Part shown: positions 52,590-62,481 of the stretch, piece after piece
How the letters are laid out: every line of letters starts with the position of its first letter
How positions within the stretch are numbered: position 1 is the first letter of the stretch
DNA from: Neoaquamicrobium microcysteis
Lineage (GTDB): Bacteria; Pseudomonadota; Alphaproteobacteria; Rhizobiales; Rhizobiaceae
Reading direction: 5' to 3'
DNA length: 64,000 nucleotides
NCBI RefSeq assembly: GCF_008180155.1
Contig: NZ_VSZS01000061.1
Span: forward strand, 1-64,000
Translations under genes and position numbers: made by a program
The notes under the pieces: model-generated
Told to the model about the DNA's origin: nothing
The model's database searches: none
The model's input: only the letters and a program-made list of their open reading frames with translations

Positions 52590-53860
52590 TTCTGGTCGCC
52601 CTGGTCGGCCTGGGCCTTCTGTTCATTGGTGTTCCGGTTGCCTTTGCCCTGGGACTGGCCGGATTGGTCGGCATCTGGATCGCAGGCATTCCCTTCTCCA
52701 TCGTGACGACACGCCTCTTCACGGGTGTCGACAGCTTCGTCTTCCTGGCGGTGCCCTTCTACATCCTGGCTGCAGAGATCATGAACCAGGGCGGCATCAC
52801 GACGAGGTTGATCGCTATCGCCTCGGGCGCGACGCGCTGGTTTCGCGGTGGAACCGCCTACGCCAACGTCGGGACCTCGGTCATGTTTGCCGGGATTTCG
52901 GGTTCCGCGGTGGCTGATGCCGCCGCGCTCGGGCGTGTCTTCATGGAGGAGATGCCGAAGGAAGGTTACACCAAACCTTATTCCGCCGCGGTAACGGCAG
53001 CCTCATCCATCATCGGACCGATCATTCCCCCGTCCGGTCTCGCAATTCTGCTGGCGGCCGTATCCGGCCTGTCGGTCATCGACCTGTTCCTGGCCGGTGT
53101 GGTGCCGGGGCTGCTGCTCGGGGTGGCTTGCTGCGCCGTCATCGCGATCGACGCCTTTCGCGGGCACCTGCCGAGGCCCCGAAGGAGCTTTGGCAGCGGC
53201 CTGGGATGGCGGATGATGATCGAGGGCGTTGCGGTCGCCACCCTGCCGCTCATAATAATCGGCGGAATGCTTGCGGGGGCATATACCGCCACTGAGGGTG
53301 GCGGCATCGCGGTCGCGTATGCGATCTTTCTCGCGGTCGTCGTGTTCCGCAAACTCGATATGCGCGGCCTTTGGCAGGCATTCGTGAATGCCGCTCGCAT
53401 CTCCGCGACGATCTATCTTCTCGTCGCCGCCGCGACGGTCCTGTCGTACGCGCTCAACTTGCTGGGGATAGCGGGATGGGTTCGAGGAGCTGCGCTCCTG
53501 TTCGAGGACCAGCCGGTTCTGTTCCTGTTTGCGATCATGGGGCTGATGCTGGTTCTCGGCACGTTCCTCGACATCGGGGCGGCGATCCTCATCTTCGTGC
53601 CGCTCATCATGCCGGCCGCATATGCGCTGGGAATCGACCCCCTTCAAATCAGCATGGTCGTGATGCTCAGCCTGGCGATCGGTCTGCTCACGCCACCTGT
53701 GGGCGTGGTCCTTTTCGTCATCATGCGTGTCGGCGACATTCGCATGACGCCGCTCCTGCGCGCGCTCGCCCCGTTCCTTGCGGCCGAGCTCATCGCCGTG
53801 GCGATCCTCTGCCTCGTCCCTGAACTCTCCACCTGGCTCCCAGAGCTCCTAAATCCCTGA
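52586..53860 (+). CDS. TRAP transporter large permease (DctM-type)
   Basis: This 424-residue membrane protein has GISGSAVADAAALGRV, SSIIGPIIPPSGLAI and LLTPPVGVVLFV, characteristic of DctM/SiaM-type permeases. It overlaps the small-permease gene by four bases and is followed 11 bases later by a galactonate-dehydratase-like gene, suggesting import of a sugar acid. Confidence 0.92.
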   Translation: MILVALVGLGLLFIGVPVAFALGLAGLVGIWIAGIPFSIVTTRLFTGVDSFVFLAVPFYILAAEIMNQGGITTRLIAIASGATRWFRGGTAYANVGTSVMFAGISGSAVADAAALGRVFMEEMPKEGYTKPYSAAVTAASSIIGPIIPPSGLAILLAAVSGLSVIDLFLAGVVPGLLLGVACCAVIAIDAFRGHLPRPRRSFGSGLGWRMMIEGVAVATLPLIIIGGMLAGAYTATEGGGIAVAYAIFLAVVVFRKLDMRGLWQAFVNAARISATIYLLVAAATVLSYALNLLGIAGWVRGAALLFEDQPVLFLFAIMGLMLVLGTFLDIGAAILIFVPLIMPAAYALGIDPLQISMVVMLSLAIGLLTPPVGVVLFVIMRVGDIRMTPLLRALAPFLAAELIAVAILCLVPELSTWLPELLNP

Positions 53861-53871
53861 TCGAGGTTACC

Positions 53872-55044
53872 TTGAAGATCACCGGCATCCAAACGGTCGT
53901 CGTGAACGCCCTCTACCGCAACTGGATATTCGTCAAGGTTCTTACCGATCAGCCGGGCCTGTACGGCTGGGGCGAGGCCACGCTGGAATGGAAGACGCGG
54001 GCCGTGGTCTCGACGGTGGAGGATCTCGCGCCCATCGTCGTGGGACAAGACCCGATGCGGATCGAGCATGTCATGGCCCGCATGAATCGAATGAGCTTCT
54101 GGCCGCTCGGCATCATCGGCATGACCGCGGCTTCGGGGATCGAGCAGGCGCTATGGGACATCAAGGGGAAGGCTCTTGGCGTCCCCGTATGGGAGCTTCT
54201 CGGGGGCCAGGTGCGAGACAAGGTGCGCGTGTACACGCACCTCAAGCGCGGCGCCGGCGGGCCTGCGTCCACTGACGACATCGGCGCCTTCTGCGATGCG
54301 GCGCAGGAAACCGTCGAGATGGGCTATGACGCGATCAAGTTGGGGTTCGTCCCGTACACCGGATATGACGCCCCGCTTCAATCCGTGCTGCACGTCGAAA
54401 AGCTCGCCGAAGCCGTGCGCGAACGTCTGGGCTGGACGGTCGAGATCATGACGGACTTCCACGGCCGACCCCAATCGATCGACGCAGCCAAGGCGTACAT
54501 AGATGCGATTGCCCCGATCAAGCCGCTCTTTGTCGAAGAGCCGATCCCGCCAGGCGATGTGCGTGCGATGGCCGATCTTGCCCGGCGTGTACAGGTGCCG
54601 CTGGCGACCGGTGAACGCCTGCTCACGCCGCGCGAATATGCCGACCTCGCGGAATCCCGGGCCGTGACCTACATCCAGCCCGACCTGGCCCACTGCGGGG
54701 GATTTTCGGGTGGACGCAGGATCGCCGCCATAGCGGAAGCCGCGAATATGGGCGTGGCCCCCCACAATCCCATGGGGCCGGTCGCAGGGGCCGTGGCGCT
54801 GCAGTTCGACGCTGCGACACCGAACTTCGTCATCCAGGAGGAGATCGTCGGCGTCGTTCCATGGTTCGAGGAAGTGTGTTCGCTTTACCCGCTTCAGTTG
54901 ACGGACGGCTCCTGGCAGATACCGCGGCATCCCGGACTGGGAATTGAGATCGACGAAGCAGTCGCCGAAAAGCATCCCTTCGAGCAGGAAATAATCCTCT
55001 CCCTCCATGCGACACTAGCCGACGGAACAGTCGCAAACTGGTAG
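53872..55044 (+). CDS. D-galactonate dehydratase-like enolase-superfamily enzyme
   Basis: This 390-residue enzyme has Asp195-x-His197 (TDFHGR), Glu222 (VEEP), Glu248 (GERL) and His298 (APHNPMGP). The D-x-H pattern and the Glu-Glu-His spacing fit the D-galactonate dehydratase group, which converts galactonate to 2-keto-3-deoxygalactonate. Related enzymes act on other hexonates or pentonates. The start is TTG 53872, with a GAGG about seven bases upstream and the family N-terminus MKITGIQTVVV. It ends the GntR-controlled TRAP operon, whose transporter likely brings in the substrate. Confidence 0.82.
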   Translation: MKITGIQTVVVNALYRNWIFVKVLTDQPGLYGWGEATLEWKTRAVVSTVEDLAPIVVGQDPMRIEHVMARMNRMSFWPLGIIGMTAASGIEQALWDIKGKALGVPVWELLGGQVRDKVRVYTHLKRGAGGPASTDDIGAFCDAAQETVEMGYDAIKLGFVPYTGYDAPLQSVLHVEKLAEAVRERLGWTVEIMTDFHGRPQSIDAAKAYIDAIAPIKPLFVEEPIPPGDVRAMADLARRVQVPLATGERLLTPREYADLAESRAVTYIQPDLAHCGGFSGGRRIAAIAEAANMGVAPHNPMGPVAGAVALQFDAATPNFVIQEEIVGVVPWFEEVCSLYPLQLTDGSWQIPRHPGLGIEIDEAVAEKHPFEQEIILSLHATLADGTVANW

Positions 55045-55182
55045 GCGCGATGAAGCGAATGCTTAGACGTCTTGATAAGCCCCGCCAGATATCCGGTTGA
55101 AGGCGGACGGGCCCGAGGCCTATCCGGAATATCGTTGGCCTGAACGGGCAGGGAGCTGATTCAACCTGGTGGGCTAAAGGGA

Positions 55183-55273
55183 TGGCGGAGAGGATGGGAT
55201 TCGAACCCACGAGAGCCTTTTGAGCCCTACTCCCTTAGCAGGGGAGCGCCTTCGACCACTCGGCCACCTCTCC
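55183..55273 (-). tRNA. tRNA-Ser (anticodon GCU)
   Basis: On the minus strand the gene starts GGAGAGGTGGCCGAGTGG, has an anticodon stem CTCCC/GGGAG around CTGCTAA (anticodon GCT), a long variable arm as in serine tRNAs, a GGTTCGAATCC T-arm, and a 3' end CCTCTCC-G with an encoded CCA. It reads serine codons AGC/AGU. It marks the change from catabolic modules to conserved chromosomal genes. Confidence 0.97.
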
Positions 55274-55794
55274 GTCGCGTGCTGGATAAAGAAAACCGTT
55301 CCTCTAATCAACAAGCGCGTTGGCTCCGCGTGAAAAAAGCGCGCGATGCCGAATGACGCACCCAAGCGTATCGGCCGGGGCTCTGAAGCGGCATCGGCAT
55401 GCACCTGCGGGCCGGGAAGGCCGTGCCTGAATGGGCGCTGGAATCACTCGTGCAAGCCGCAGGACGGATTCGGGCCACCGATGCCGGTGATTCCGGTGCC
55501 GATTCCGACTGTCAGGGGCTCGCTGGGGCCGTCCGGCACGCCTCAACCGTTAAGACATCCTTACCCGATCGTCTAAATCGTGGCATTTGTGCAACATGAA
55601 TTCTGGATAGCGTGTCGCTAACGTCCGGGAAGCAGGGAACGCAGTTGAACGCGGCGAACCGTTGCGTATTGTCATGCTCGAAGAAGGGGCGTGCATTCGC
55701 GTCTTTTTCGAGAATTGGGGATGGGGCAGGGAACGCTGTCCTTCAGCAAAAAAAACCCAGACCCGTTTTTTAACTTTTGACTGGAGGTCAGAAA
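55274..55794. other. intergenic region upstream of the porin
   Basis: No convincing gene is seen in this 521-bp stretch; short frames at 55346-55599 lack ribosome sites or recognisable products. Possible promoter elements for the porin are TTGAAC (55645) and TATTGT (55667), 16 bases apart. An A-rich/T-rich repeat, AAAAAAC-8 bases-GTTTTTT at 55750-55771, lies in the leader just before the ribosome site CTGGAGG. Confidence 0.5.
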
Positions 55795-56892
55795 ATGAAC
55801 ATTAAGAGCCTGCTTCTCGGCTCCGCAGTGGCTGCTGTTGCTGCAACCGGTGCTCGCGCCGCTGACGCGATCATCATCGCCGAGCCGGAGCCGATGGAAT
55901 ACGTTCGCATCTGCGACGTCTACGGCGCTGGTTTCTTCTACATCCCGGGCACCGAGACCTGCCTGCGCATCGGCGGCTACCTCCGCTACGAAATGCGCTA
56001 CACGGACTACGCTGATGGCGGCGAGTACACCTTCGGCAAGTTCTCGCGCTTCCAGCTGAACGTTGATGCGCGCAGCGAGACCGAGTGGGGCACGCTCCGT
56101 TCGTACGCAGAAGGCCGCTTCGACTGGAACTCGCAGCCCGTAACTGGTCGCGACAATGTCTACCTGAACCAGGGCTTCATCGAGCTGCAGCAGGCCAACG
56201 GCACCGTCCGCCTCGGTAAGAGCGATACTCCGTACGCCCGCTTCCTCGGCTACGGCTCGCCCTTCGGTCCGTTTGACGCCTCGTACGGCTTCTACAACTC
56301 GGGCGAACTGTCCTACACCTACAATGGCGGCAACGGCTTCTCGGCTGTCGCAGCTCTCGTGGAAATCGCCGGCAACAACAAGTTCGACGTCGGCGTCGAA
56401 GGTGGCGTGAACTTCGCGCAGGGCTGGGGCAATGTCGGCGCCATCGCTGGCTACGACACGCTGGCTGAAGAGTGGGGCGCAAAGCTGGTTGCCAACGGCA
56501 ACTTCGGCGCGTTCACCGTCGGCGGTCACCTGTTCTATTCGAGCGGCAATGGTGCTGTCTACAATCCGGCTATTGCCACCAGCCACCAGAACATCTACGC
56601 GATCAATAGCGGCATCTTCGGCCGTGTCCTGACCTCGTCGGAGTTCTCGGCCCTCGTTTACGCCAAGGCAAAGGTCACCGACACGCTGGCAATCGCCGGT
56701 GCGTTCCAGTGGTTCGACGCCGAGCACGGCGCTATCGGCGTGGATCACGCCTGGGAGCTGACCGGTGGTCTCGACTGGACCCCGGTTGCTGGCCTGCGCA
56801 TCCGTCCGGAAGTGCAGTACGGCAAGATCGACACCGTGCTGGGCACGGACGATGCATGGCGCGCGACTGTCCGTTTCGACCGCAGCTTCTAA
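55795..56892 (+). CDS. outer-membrane porin (alphaproteobacterial Omp2b type)
   Basis: This 365-residue protein has a signal peptide (MNIKSLLLGSAVAAVAATGARA) and the rhizobial porin landmarks: VRICDVYGAGFFYIPGTETCLRIGGYLRYE with a Cys pair, GTLRSYAEGRF, VYLNQGFIELQQANGTVRLGKSDT and a C-terminal RATVRFDRSF ending in Phe as outer-membrane proteins do. It forms a general diffusion channel. CTGGAGG precedes ATG 55795. A strong terminator follows the double stop. Codon use is more biased than in the neighbours, as expected for an abundant protein. Confidence 0.93.
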   Translation: MNIKSLLLGSAVAAVAATGARAADAIIIAEPEPMEYVRICDVYGAGFFYIPGTETCLRIGGYLRYEMRYTDYADGGEYTFGKFSRFQLNVDARSETEWGTLRSYAEGRFDWNSQPVTGRDNVYLNQGFIELQQANGTVRLGKSDTPYARFLGYGSPFGPFDASYGFYNSGELSYTYNGGNGFSAVAALVEIAGNNKFDVGVEGGVNFAQGWGNVGAIAGYDTLAEEWGAKLVANGNFGAFTVGGHLFYSSGNGAVYNPAIATSHQNIYAINSGIFGRVLTSSEFSALVYAKAKVTDTLAIAGAFQWFDAEHGAIGVDHAWELTGGLDWTPVAGLRIRPEVQYGKIDTVLGTDDAWRATVRFDRSF

Positions 56893-56915
56893 TAAGCTGA
56901 CGGCCTGAACGACGA

Positions 56916-56952
56916 AGAGCCCGGCAGGAAACTGCCGGGCTCTTTGCTTTTT
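56916..56952 (+). terminator. Rho-independent terminator after the porin
   Basis: AGAGCCCGGCAG and CTGCCGGGCTCT form a perfect 12-bp stem with a GAAA tetraloop, followed by TTGCTTTTT. It lies 23 bases after the porin stop and is the clearest intrinsic terminator in the window. Confidence 0.93.
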
Positions 56953-57148
56953 GAGCTGCGATACTCAAGCGACTGATGATGAGGCCGCCTGCGACACACG
57001 CGCCTCATCGTGCGGCAATCAGCTCCTCGCTCGCGGTAGCGCTTTTTGGCCATGCCTCGATCGCCTGTCGATGCGACGTTGACCAGAACAGGCGAGGAGA
57101 ATGCGCCGGATGGCAGGACGCGCCTATTCTAACAATGTCCTGAAACGC

Positions 57149-59272
57149 TCAGCGCTGACGACCGCCGGTCAGGTCGGCTGCTATGTCCATGCGGCCGGAA
57201 AGCCGCATCTTGTAGACCTGGTAGTTTTCCATCACGCGCTGCACATAGCCGCGCGTCTCGTGAAACGGGATGCGCTCGATCCAGTCTACGATGGTGTCGA
57301 TGTCCTTGCCGCGCGGGTCGCCATAGCGCTCCACCCACTGCTGCGCGCGGCGCGGGCCGGCATTGTAGCCGGCAAAGGTCAGCACGTAGGAGCCCGAAAA
57401 GCGGGCGAGTTGCTCATCCAGATATTGCGCACCCAGCGTCGCATTGTAGCCGGCATCGGTGGTCAGTTTGCCCTGCGAGTAGCCGAGGCCGGCCTTCCGC
57501 GCCATCTCCCTAGCCGTACCCGGCAGAAGCTGTAGCAGCCCGAGCGCGCCCGCGCCCGACCTTGCAGACACGTTGAACTCGCTTTCCTGCCGCGCGATCG
57601 CGTAGGCGAGGGCCTTGCCCGCGCCGCTGATATTGGCGCTGGCCGGGATCGCGCCGACGGGGTGCGCAAGCGCTCCGACGTCGAGACCGCGCGCGGCCGC
57701 CCATTTGCCCACGCGCAGGGCGAGGAAATGATTGTTGTCCTGCCGCTCGGCCATATTGGCCAGCATCGCCAACTCGCCGGTACTGGTCAGTTCCTGCGCC
57801 AGCGCGCGATAGAGGCTGTCGGCACGCCGGGCATGGCCGGCCTGTTCCAGCTTGCGAATCGCCTGCACCGCCTGCCGGGCCTCGAATGCGCGGCGGTCGG
57901 CATCGCTGGGCGCGGGAAAGCTGGTGGGGATCGTCGTGCGGCCGAGCTTTGCCGCCGCCAACTGGCCGTAGAATGCGGTGCCGTAGCTTGCCGCGCGCTC
58001 GAAATGCGCACGCGCTTCGCCTGGCCCACCGGCTTCCGCCGTACGGCCGAGCCAATAGTGTGCGCGCGACAGCGAGATCGGCCCGTCGGCGATCTCGGCA
58101 ATGCGGGCGAAGTGCTTCGCGCCGTTCTCGACGTCGCCCAGCCCGCGAAACGCGTACCAGCCGGCATGAAACTCGGCGTCCACCGCGTGAACGGGGCTTT
58201 CGGCAGCGTGTGCGGCGGCCAGCCTGTAGGCAGTGGCGGGGTCGCCGATGTCGAGCATCTCGCGTGACAGCACGCGCCTTTCGATCCACCAGGCGTCGGG
58301 GTCCACCAGCGAGGCGGCGTCGGGGTCCACCAGCGAGGCGGCGTCGGTGGGCGCCTTGAGCATGGTGGCAGCGGCCTGCCGGTATTTTTCGGTACGGCGC
58401 AGGTGCCGCGCCTGCGCGAAGGTGAACGCGGCGCTGCGCTGCGCGGCCGGCACGGCATCGAGCAGTTTGGCCGCGTTCTTCTCGTTGCGGGTCACGGCCG
58501 CAAAGGCCTTCGCCAACTCGCGTGCGTCCGCCAGCCCCGCAACCCGTTCGGCCGAGGCGATGCGGTCGGCGTAAAGCATGCGCTCCATGCGAAAGCGGTG
58601 GTCGGCCTTCGTCAGCGTGCCGCCGAACTCGCGAATGATGGCCTGTTCCTCGGACGCTTCCATCCTCTGCGTGCGCCAGAAGGGAGACAGAGCCGCGCGC
58701 GCCTCGGCGACATGGCCGAGCGCAAGGTTGGCGCGGGCAAGCAGGATCGCGCCCTGGACGGTTTCGGGCGCGTTGTCGCTGAATTTTTCGATGACATCGC
58801 GCGGGCCGGGATTTTCGCGCAGCAGCGCGCGCTCCGCGTTCGCCTGCAGTGTCGCCATGCCCGGCCAGCCGGTGAGCGCATCGGTGGCAGCGAAAATCTC
58901 GTTACTGGACACGTCCCCGCCGCCCGAAACGGCGATCGCCCATGTGAGGATCTGACGATCCAGAGAATTCTTCGACAGGCCGTCGCGCACGCGACGCGCC
59001 TCGCGCAGGTCACCGCCGGCAAGCGCATCGAGGCCGTTCTTCAGCTGCGCCACGCTGCCGGTGGCCATGAGGTCGGATGCCATGCGCGGAGCGGTGTAGG
59101 CGGAGACAGAACCTGTGGTGGTCAGCTTGTCGATGGCGGCTGCACCCGGCGTCGCGCCGGGACGGCTGAAGGGCAGGGGGCCGATCTCGGGCAAGGCGGT
59201 CTGCGCCTGTGCGGAGCCGGCTGCCAGTATCAGGGTGAGGCACGCCAGCGTCGTGTGGGTTCTGCCTGCCAT
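57149..59272 (-). CDS. slt: soluble lytic murein transglycosylase (Slt70-like)
   Basis: This 707-residue periplasmic protein has a signal peptide ([23 protein letters not shown]), a long helical superhelix region and a C-terminal SLT domain with the catalytic Glu in [28 protein letters not shown] and the [14 protein letters not shown] motif. It cleaves glycan strands of peptidoglycan to 1,6-anhydro products. ATG 59272 is chosen as it starts the signal peptide. A 24-bp tandem repeat in the superhelix part duplicates DAASLVDP. It is divergent from dapA. Confidence 0.92.
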   Translation of the reverse strand: MAGRTHTTLACLTLILAAGSAQAQTALPEIGPLPFSRPGATPGAAAIDKLTTTGSVSAYTAPRMASDLMATGSVAQLKNGLDALAGGDLREARRVRDGLSKNSLDRQILTWAIAVSGGGDVSSNEIFAATDALTGWPGMATLQANAERALLRENPGPRDVIEKFSDNAPETVQGAILLARANLALGHVAEARAALSPFWRTQRMEASEEQAIIREFGGTLTKADHRFRMERMLYADRIASAERVAGLADARELAKAFAAVTRNEKNAAKLLDAVPAAQRSAAFTFAQARHLRRTEKYRQAAATMLKAPTDAASLVDPDAASLVDPDAWWIERRVLSREMLDIGDPATAYRLAAAHAAESPVHAVDAEFHAGWYAFRGLGDVENGAKHFARIAEIADGPISLSRAHYWLGRTAEAGGPGEARAHFERAASYGTAFYGQLAAAKLGRTTIPTSFPAPSDADRRAFEARQAVQAIRKLEQAGHARRADSLYRALAQELTSTGELAMLANMAERQDNNHFLALRVGKWAAARGLDVGALAHPVGAIPASANISGAGKALAYAIARQESEFNVSARSGAGALGLLQLLPGTAREMARKAGLGYSQGKLTTDAGYNATLGAQYLDEQLARFSGSYVLTFAGYNAGPRRAQQWVERYGDPRGKDIDTIVDWIERIPFHETRGYVQRVMENYQVYKMRLSGRMDIAADLTGGRQR
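58293..58347. repeat. 24-bp tandem repeat inside slt
   Basis: Two identical 24-base units (58293-58316 and 58317-58340) are followed by 7 bases of a third. The unit length is a multiple of three, so slt stays in frame and gains one extra DAASLVDP octapeptide. It is probably a recent slippage duplication and may vary between strains. Confidence 0.9.
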
Positions 59273-59518
59273 CAAATTGCGATCCCTGTTGTGGACGGGT
59301 GGATGATTTTGAACGGGCATCCGACTAGTCTGGAGGGCACGGGTGAAAATGCGGTTAACGAATGGTTAGCGCACCCGCTGCCTATTCGAAGAGCCAGATT
59401 CGCGACCATCTTGCCGCCTGCAAGTGTCAAGACTATGGTGCGCCGCTCACATCCGCGCCGGAAGCCGGCGCGGGCCAATCAATCCACGTCGCCTGCAAGG
59501 CATCCGGGAGTCCACATC

Positions 59519-60400
59519 ATGTTCAGAGGGTCAATGACCGCGCTCGTCACGCCGTTCACGCGGGATGGCGCGCTGGACAAAGACGCCTTCAGACGCCTTG
59601 TGGAATGGCAGATCGAGGAAGGCACGAACGGTCTGGTGCCCGTCGGCACGACAGGCGAGTCCCCGACGCTGTCGCATGCCGAGCACCGCGAGGTCGTCGA
59701 ACTGTGCGTCGAGGTGGCGGCCGGGCGCGTGCCGGTGGTCGCCGGGGCGGGCTCCAACAACACGGCCGAAGCCGTAGAACTCGCGCGTCATGCCGAGAAG
59801 GTCGGCGCGGATGCGGTGCTGGTCGTCACGCCGTACTACAACAAGCCGACGCAGCGCGGCCTCTATGCTCATTTTTCCACAATCGCGCGGGCCATCTCGC
59901 TGCCTATCATCATCTACAACATTCCGCCGCGTTCGGTCATCGACATGACGCCGGAGACGATGGGCCGGCTGGCCGGCGAGTTTTCCAACATCGTCGGCGT
60001 GAAGGACGCGACCGGCAAGATCGAGCGCGTCTCGGAGCAGCGCATCACCTGCGGCAAGGATTTCATCCAGCTGTCCGGCGAGGACGCATCGGCGCTGGGC
60101 TTCAATGCCCATGGCGGCGTTGGCGCAATCTCGGTCACGTCGAACGTCGCTCCCAGGCTCTGCGCGACGTTTCAGGCCGCCACGCTGGCGGGCGACAGGG
60201 ATGCGGCGCTTGAGTTGCAAGACAGGTTGATGCCGCTGCACAAGGCGCTCTTCATCGAGCCCGGCGTTTCAGGCACCAAATATGCGCTTTCGCGCCTGGG
60301 CCGGATCGAGAATCACGTCCGCTCTCCGCTCGTGACTGTCGAGAGTTCGACGGCCGAACGAATCGACGCGGCTCTCATCCACGCCGGACTGCTTAACTGA
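59519..60400 (+). CDS. dapA: 4-hydroxy-tetrahydrodipicolinate synthase
   Basis: This 293-residue TIM-barrel enzyme has GTTGESPTL with Thr44/Thr45, Tyr133 in IIYNIPPRS and the Schiff-base Lys162 in GVKDATG. It condenses pyruvate with aspartate semialdehyde in lysine and diaminopimelate synthesis. ATG 59519 gives the normal start ([13 protein letters not shown]). It is followed by smpB, a conserved rhizobial neighbour, supporting the DapA assignment over catabolic homologues. Confidence 0.95.
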   Translation: MFRGSMTALVTPFTRDGALDKDAFRRLVEWQIEEGTNGLVPVGTTGESPTLSHAEHREVVELCVEVAAGRVPVVAGAGSNNTAEAVELARHAEKVGADAVLVVTPYYNKPTQRGLYAHFSTIARAISLPIIIYNIPPRSVIDMTPETMGRLAGEFSNIVGVKDATGKIERVSEQRITCGKDFIQLSGEDASALGFNAHGGVGAISVTSNVAPRLCATFQAATLAGDRDAALELQDRLMPLHKALFIEPGVSGTKYALSRLGRIENHVRSPLVTVESSTAERIDAALIHAGLLN

Positions 60401-60466
60401 ACAATTCGAAGCGGATAGGACGACGCCTTCAATCGCGAGGCGCGTTGTCCTATATGTGCGTACACC

Positions 60467-60943
60467 ATGGCCAAGGATAGCAAGACAAATAACGGCAAGA
60501 CCGTCGCCGAGAACCGCAAGGCGCGCTTCGCCTATGAGGTGGTGGACACCTATGAGGCGGGGCTGGTGCTGACCGGCACCGAGGTGAAGTCGCTGCGCGA
60601 AGGGCAGGCCAACATCCAGGAATCCTACGCTTCGGCCGAGGGTGGGGAAATCTGGCTGATAAATTCATACCTGCCGGAATATCTTCAGGGAAACCGCTTC
60701 AACCACGAGCCCCGCCGCAGGCGCAAGCTGCTTCTCAACAAGAAGGAGATGGCGAGGCTGGCGCAGGCGGTGGACCGCGAGGGCATGACCATGGTGCCTC
60801 TCAAGATCTACTTCAACGATCGCGGCCGCGCCAAGCTGTTGCTGGCCGTCGCGCGCGGCAAGAAGCTGCACGACAAGCGCGAGACGGAAAAACAGCGCGA
60901 CTGGGCCCGCGAAAAGGGCCGGCTGCTCAAGGCGCACGGATAG
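60467..60943 (+). CDS. smpB: SsrA-binding protein
   Basis: This 158-residue protein has [49 protein letters not shown] and the basic C-terminal tail [15 protein letters not shown] of SmpB. It brings tmRNA to stalled ribosomes for trans-translation. It lies 66 bases after dapA. A 9-bp hairpin follows it. Confidence 0.97.
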   Translation: MAKDSKTNNGKTVAENRKARFAYEVVDTYEAGLVLTGTEVKSLREGQANIQESYASAEGGEIWLINSYLPEYLQGNRFNHEPRRRRKLLLNKKEMARLAQAVDREGMTMVPLKIYFNDRGRAKLLLAVARGKKLHDKRETEKQRDWAREKGRLLKAHG

Positions 60944-60977
60944 GCGCGAGGGGGCGGCGGCTGGCCGTCTCGTCACT

Positions 60978-61000
60978 GTCTTCTTGTCGGGCAAGAAGAC
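60978..61000. other. hairpin downstream of smpB
   Basis: GTCTTCTTG (60978-60986) pairs perfectly with CAAGAAGAC (60992-61000) around TCGGG. No T-run follows on the + strand, so it may be an mRNA 3' stabiliser or a weak terminator between smpB and the next gene. Confidence 0.5.
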
Positions 61001-61102
61001 GTCGCGATATCTATGCTGGTCGGGTCCGGGCGCCACCGTATGGACGATTGACTCAATTCTGGCACGACCTCACTATCCCTTCGATCATCTGAGGGCCACT
61101 GC

Positions 61103-61777
61103 ATGCTGTCGGATGCGATTGGGGCGATGCTGCCCGCAATTCTGGCCGTCGCGCTCACACCTATCCAACTGGTGGGTGTCGTGGTGGTGCTGGGCAGGCG
61201 TCACGCCAGCACAGGCGGCTGGGCCTTTCTGACCGGCTGGCTTGCTGGTTTGACCGCGGTGACGGTTGCCGCGATCCTGCTTGTTGACCAGCTTGGAGAA
61301 AGCGGCCGAACGCCGACGCCGTTCGTTCACTGGCTGCAAATCGCCTTGGGCCTCGTGCTGGTGTGGATGGCGGTCCGCCTCTACTGGAAGCATCCGGCGC
61401 ATGAAACCGAGCCGCAGCCGCCGAAATGGCTTGCCGCCATCGGGGAGGCCAGCCATGCTCGGGCGCTGGCAGTGGGCGCGTCGATGGCGCTGGGTAACCC
61501 TAAAATTCTTGCGCTGGTCGTCGCCGCTATGACGTCGCTGGCCTATTTGAACCCGTCGGTGCTGCAGATCGCAGTGGTGTCGATCGTGTTTGTGCTGCTG
61601 GCTTCGGCCCCGATCATCGCCATTGTCGCGGCCCATGGGGTCGGCGGCGAAAAAGCAGATGCCCGCATCGAAAATCTGAAGGGATTCCTTTTGCGCAACA
61701 GCAACCTTATTATGGCGATAGTCTTCGCGATGCTCGGGGTGAGCATTCTCGGCAAGGGAATTGCAGGCATCCGATAG
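61103..61777 (+). CDS. GAP-family (Sap/SfLAP-like) inner-membrane protein
   Basis: This 224-residue protein has six hydrophobic helices with an NPKILALVVAA motif in the middle and AIVFAMLGVSILGKGIAGI at the end, a LysE-like layout shared with the GAP/SfLAP family of putative small-molecule exporters. Its cargo is unknown. It stands alone between smpB and the convergent uracil-DNA glycosylase gene. Confidence 0.72.
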   Translation: MLSDAIGAMLPAILAVALTPIQLVGVVVVLGRRHASTGGWAFLTGWLAGLTAVTVAAILLVDQLGESGRTPTPFVHWLQIALGLVLVWMAVRLYWKHPAHETEPQPPKWLAAIGEASHARALAVGASMALGNPKILALVVAAMTSLAYLNPSVLQIAVVSIVFVLLASAPIIAIVAAHGVGGEKADARIENLKGFLLRNSNLIMAIVFAMLGVSILGKGIAGIR

Positions 61778-61812
61778 GCTAGGCGAAACGTCTTCCGCTG
61801 GCCCGAAAGGGT

Positions 61813-62481
61813 CTACCGTTCATGGTCCAGAAATTCGCGTATATCCGCGAAAACGCTGACGAACATTTCCTCCGTCAGTCGTCCGGTGTTGGTGTTGTAG
61901 CGCGAGCAGTGATAGCTGGAAAACAGCCTTACCGCGCCCGCGTCCTTCGCTGCGCCATGGCCGAACGGATATTCCGCCACGCGCTGGCCAAGCGCGCGAA
62001 CCGTAGACTGATGTGCGATCGTGCCGAGCGCGAGGATGGCCCGCAGGTTGGGGAAGCGGTTGATCGTCGGCGTGAGGAAGTTGCGACAGGTGGCGATCTC
62101 CGCGCCGACCGGCTTGTTTTCGGGCGGCACGCAGCGCACCGCGTTGGTCAGCGCCGTCTCGATCAGTTGGACGCCGTCGTCCGGCCGCGCCTTGAACTCG
62201 CCGCTCGAAAAGCCGAAGCGCGAGAGCGTGGAATAGAGGAGGTCGCCTGCATAGTCGCCGGTGAACGGGCGGCCGGTTCGGTTGGCCCCGCGCAGGCCCG
62301 GCGCAAGCCCGACGATCAGGAACCGCACGCTCTCGTCGCCGTCACGGGAAGCGAAGGTCGGCACCGGTGCGTTGAACCATTGCGGCTCTTTCGAGCGCCA
62401 GAGCGCGATGAAGTCGTGGAGGCGAGGGCACAGCGCGCAGTCGCGCGACGGCTCCGAAAGGCCGGCCAAAGGCAGCGTCAT
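61813..62481 (-). CDS. family 5-type uracil-DNA glycosylase
   Basis: This 222-residue protein has an N-terminal Cys pair (DCALCPRLHDF) and later CVPPENKP and ATCRNFL cysteines for a 4Fe-4S cluster. The motif GLAPGLRGANRTGRPFTGD matches motif A of the UdgB group, and SYHCSRYNTNTGRL replaces the usual HPS motif 2. It excises uracil and other deaminated bases from DNA. Its ATG shares one base with the stop of the NYN gene upstream (TGATG), so the two are co-translated. Confidence 0.85.
   Translation of the reverse strand: MTLPLAGLSEPSRDCALCPRLHDFIALWRSKEPQWFNAPVPTFASRDGDESVRFLIVGLAPGLRGANRTGRPFTGDYAGDLLYSTLSRFGFSSGEFKARPDDGVQLIETALTNAVRCVPPENKPVGAEIATCRNFLTPTINRFPNLRAILALGTIAHQSTVRALGQRVAEYPFGHGAAKDAGAVRLFSSYHCSRYNTNTGRLTEEMFVSVFADIREFLDHER

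Noticed and set aside
55045-55273. Possible integrative-element attachment site at tRNA-Ser
   Set aside because: Catabolic genes end just beside the tRNA, but no integrase and no repeat of the tRNA 3' end was noticed; an island boundary cannot be supported.
55346-55599. Short open frames between tRNA-Ser and the porin
   Set aside because: Pro/Gly/Arg-rich products without ribosome sites or recognisable families; treated as leader sequence.
55750-55771. A6/T6 inverted repeat in the porin leader as a terminator
   Set aside because: Weak A-T stem with an 8-base loop directly upstream of the ribosome site of a highly expressed gene; a functional terminator there is unlikely.
58403-59518. Upstream extension of the dapA frame for 372 codons
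   Set aside because: It is antisense to slt and has no homology; dapA begins at ATG 59519 where the family sequence starts.
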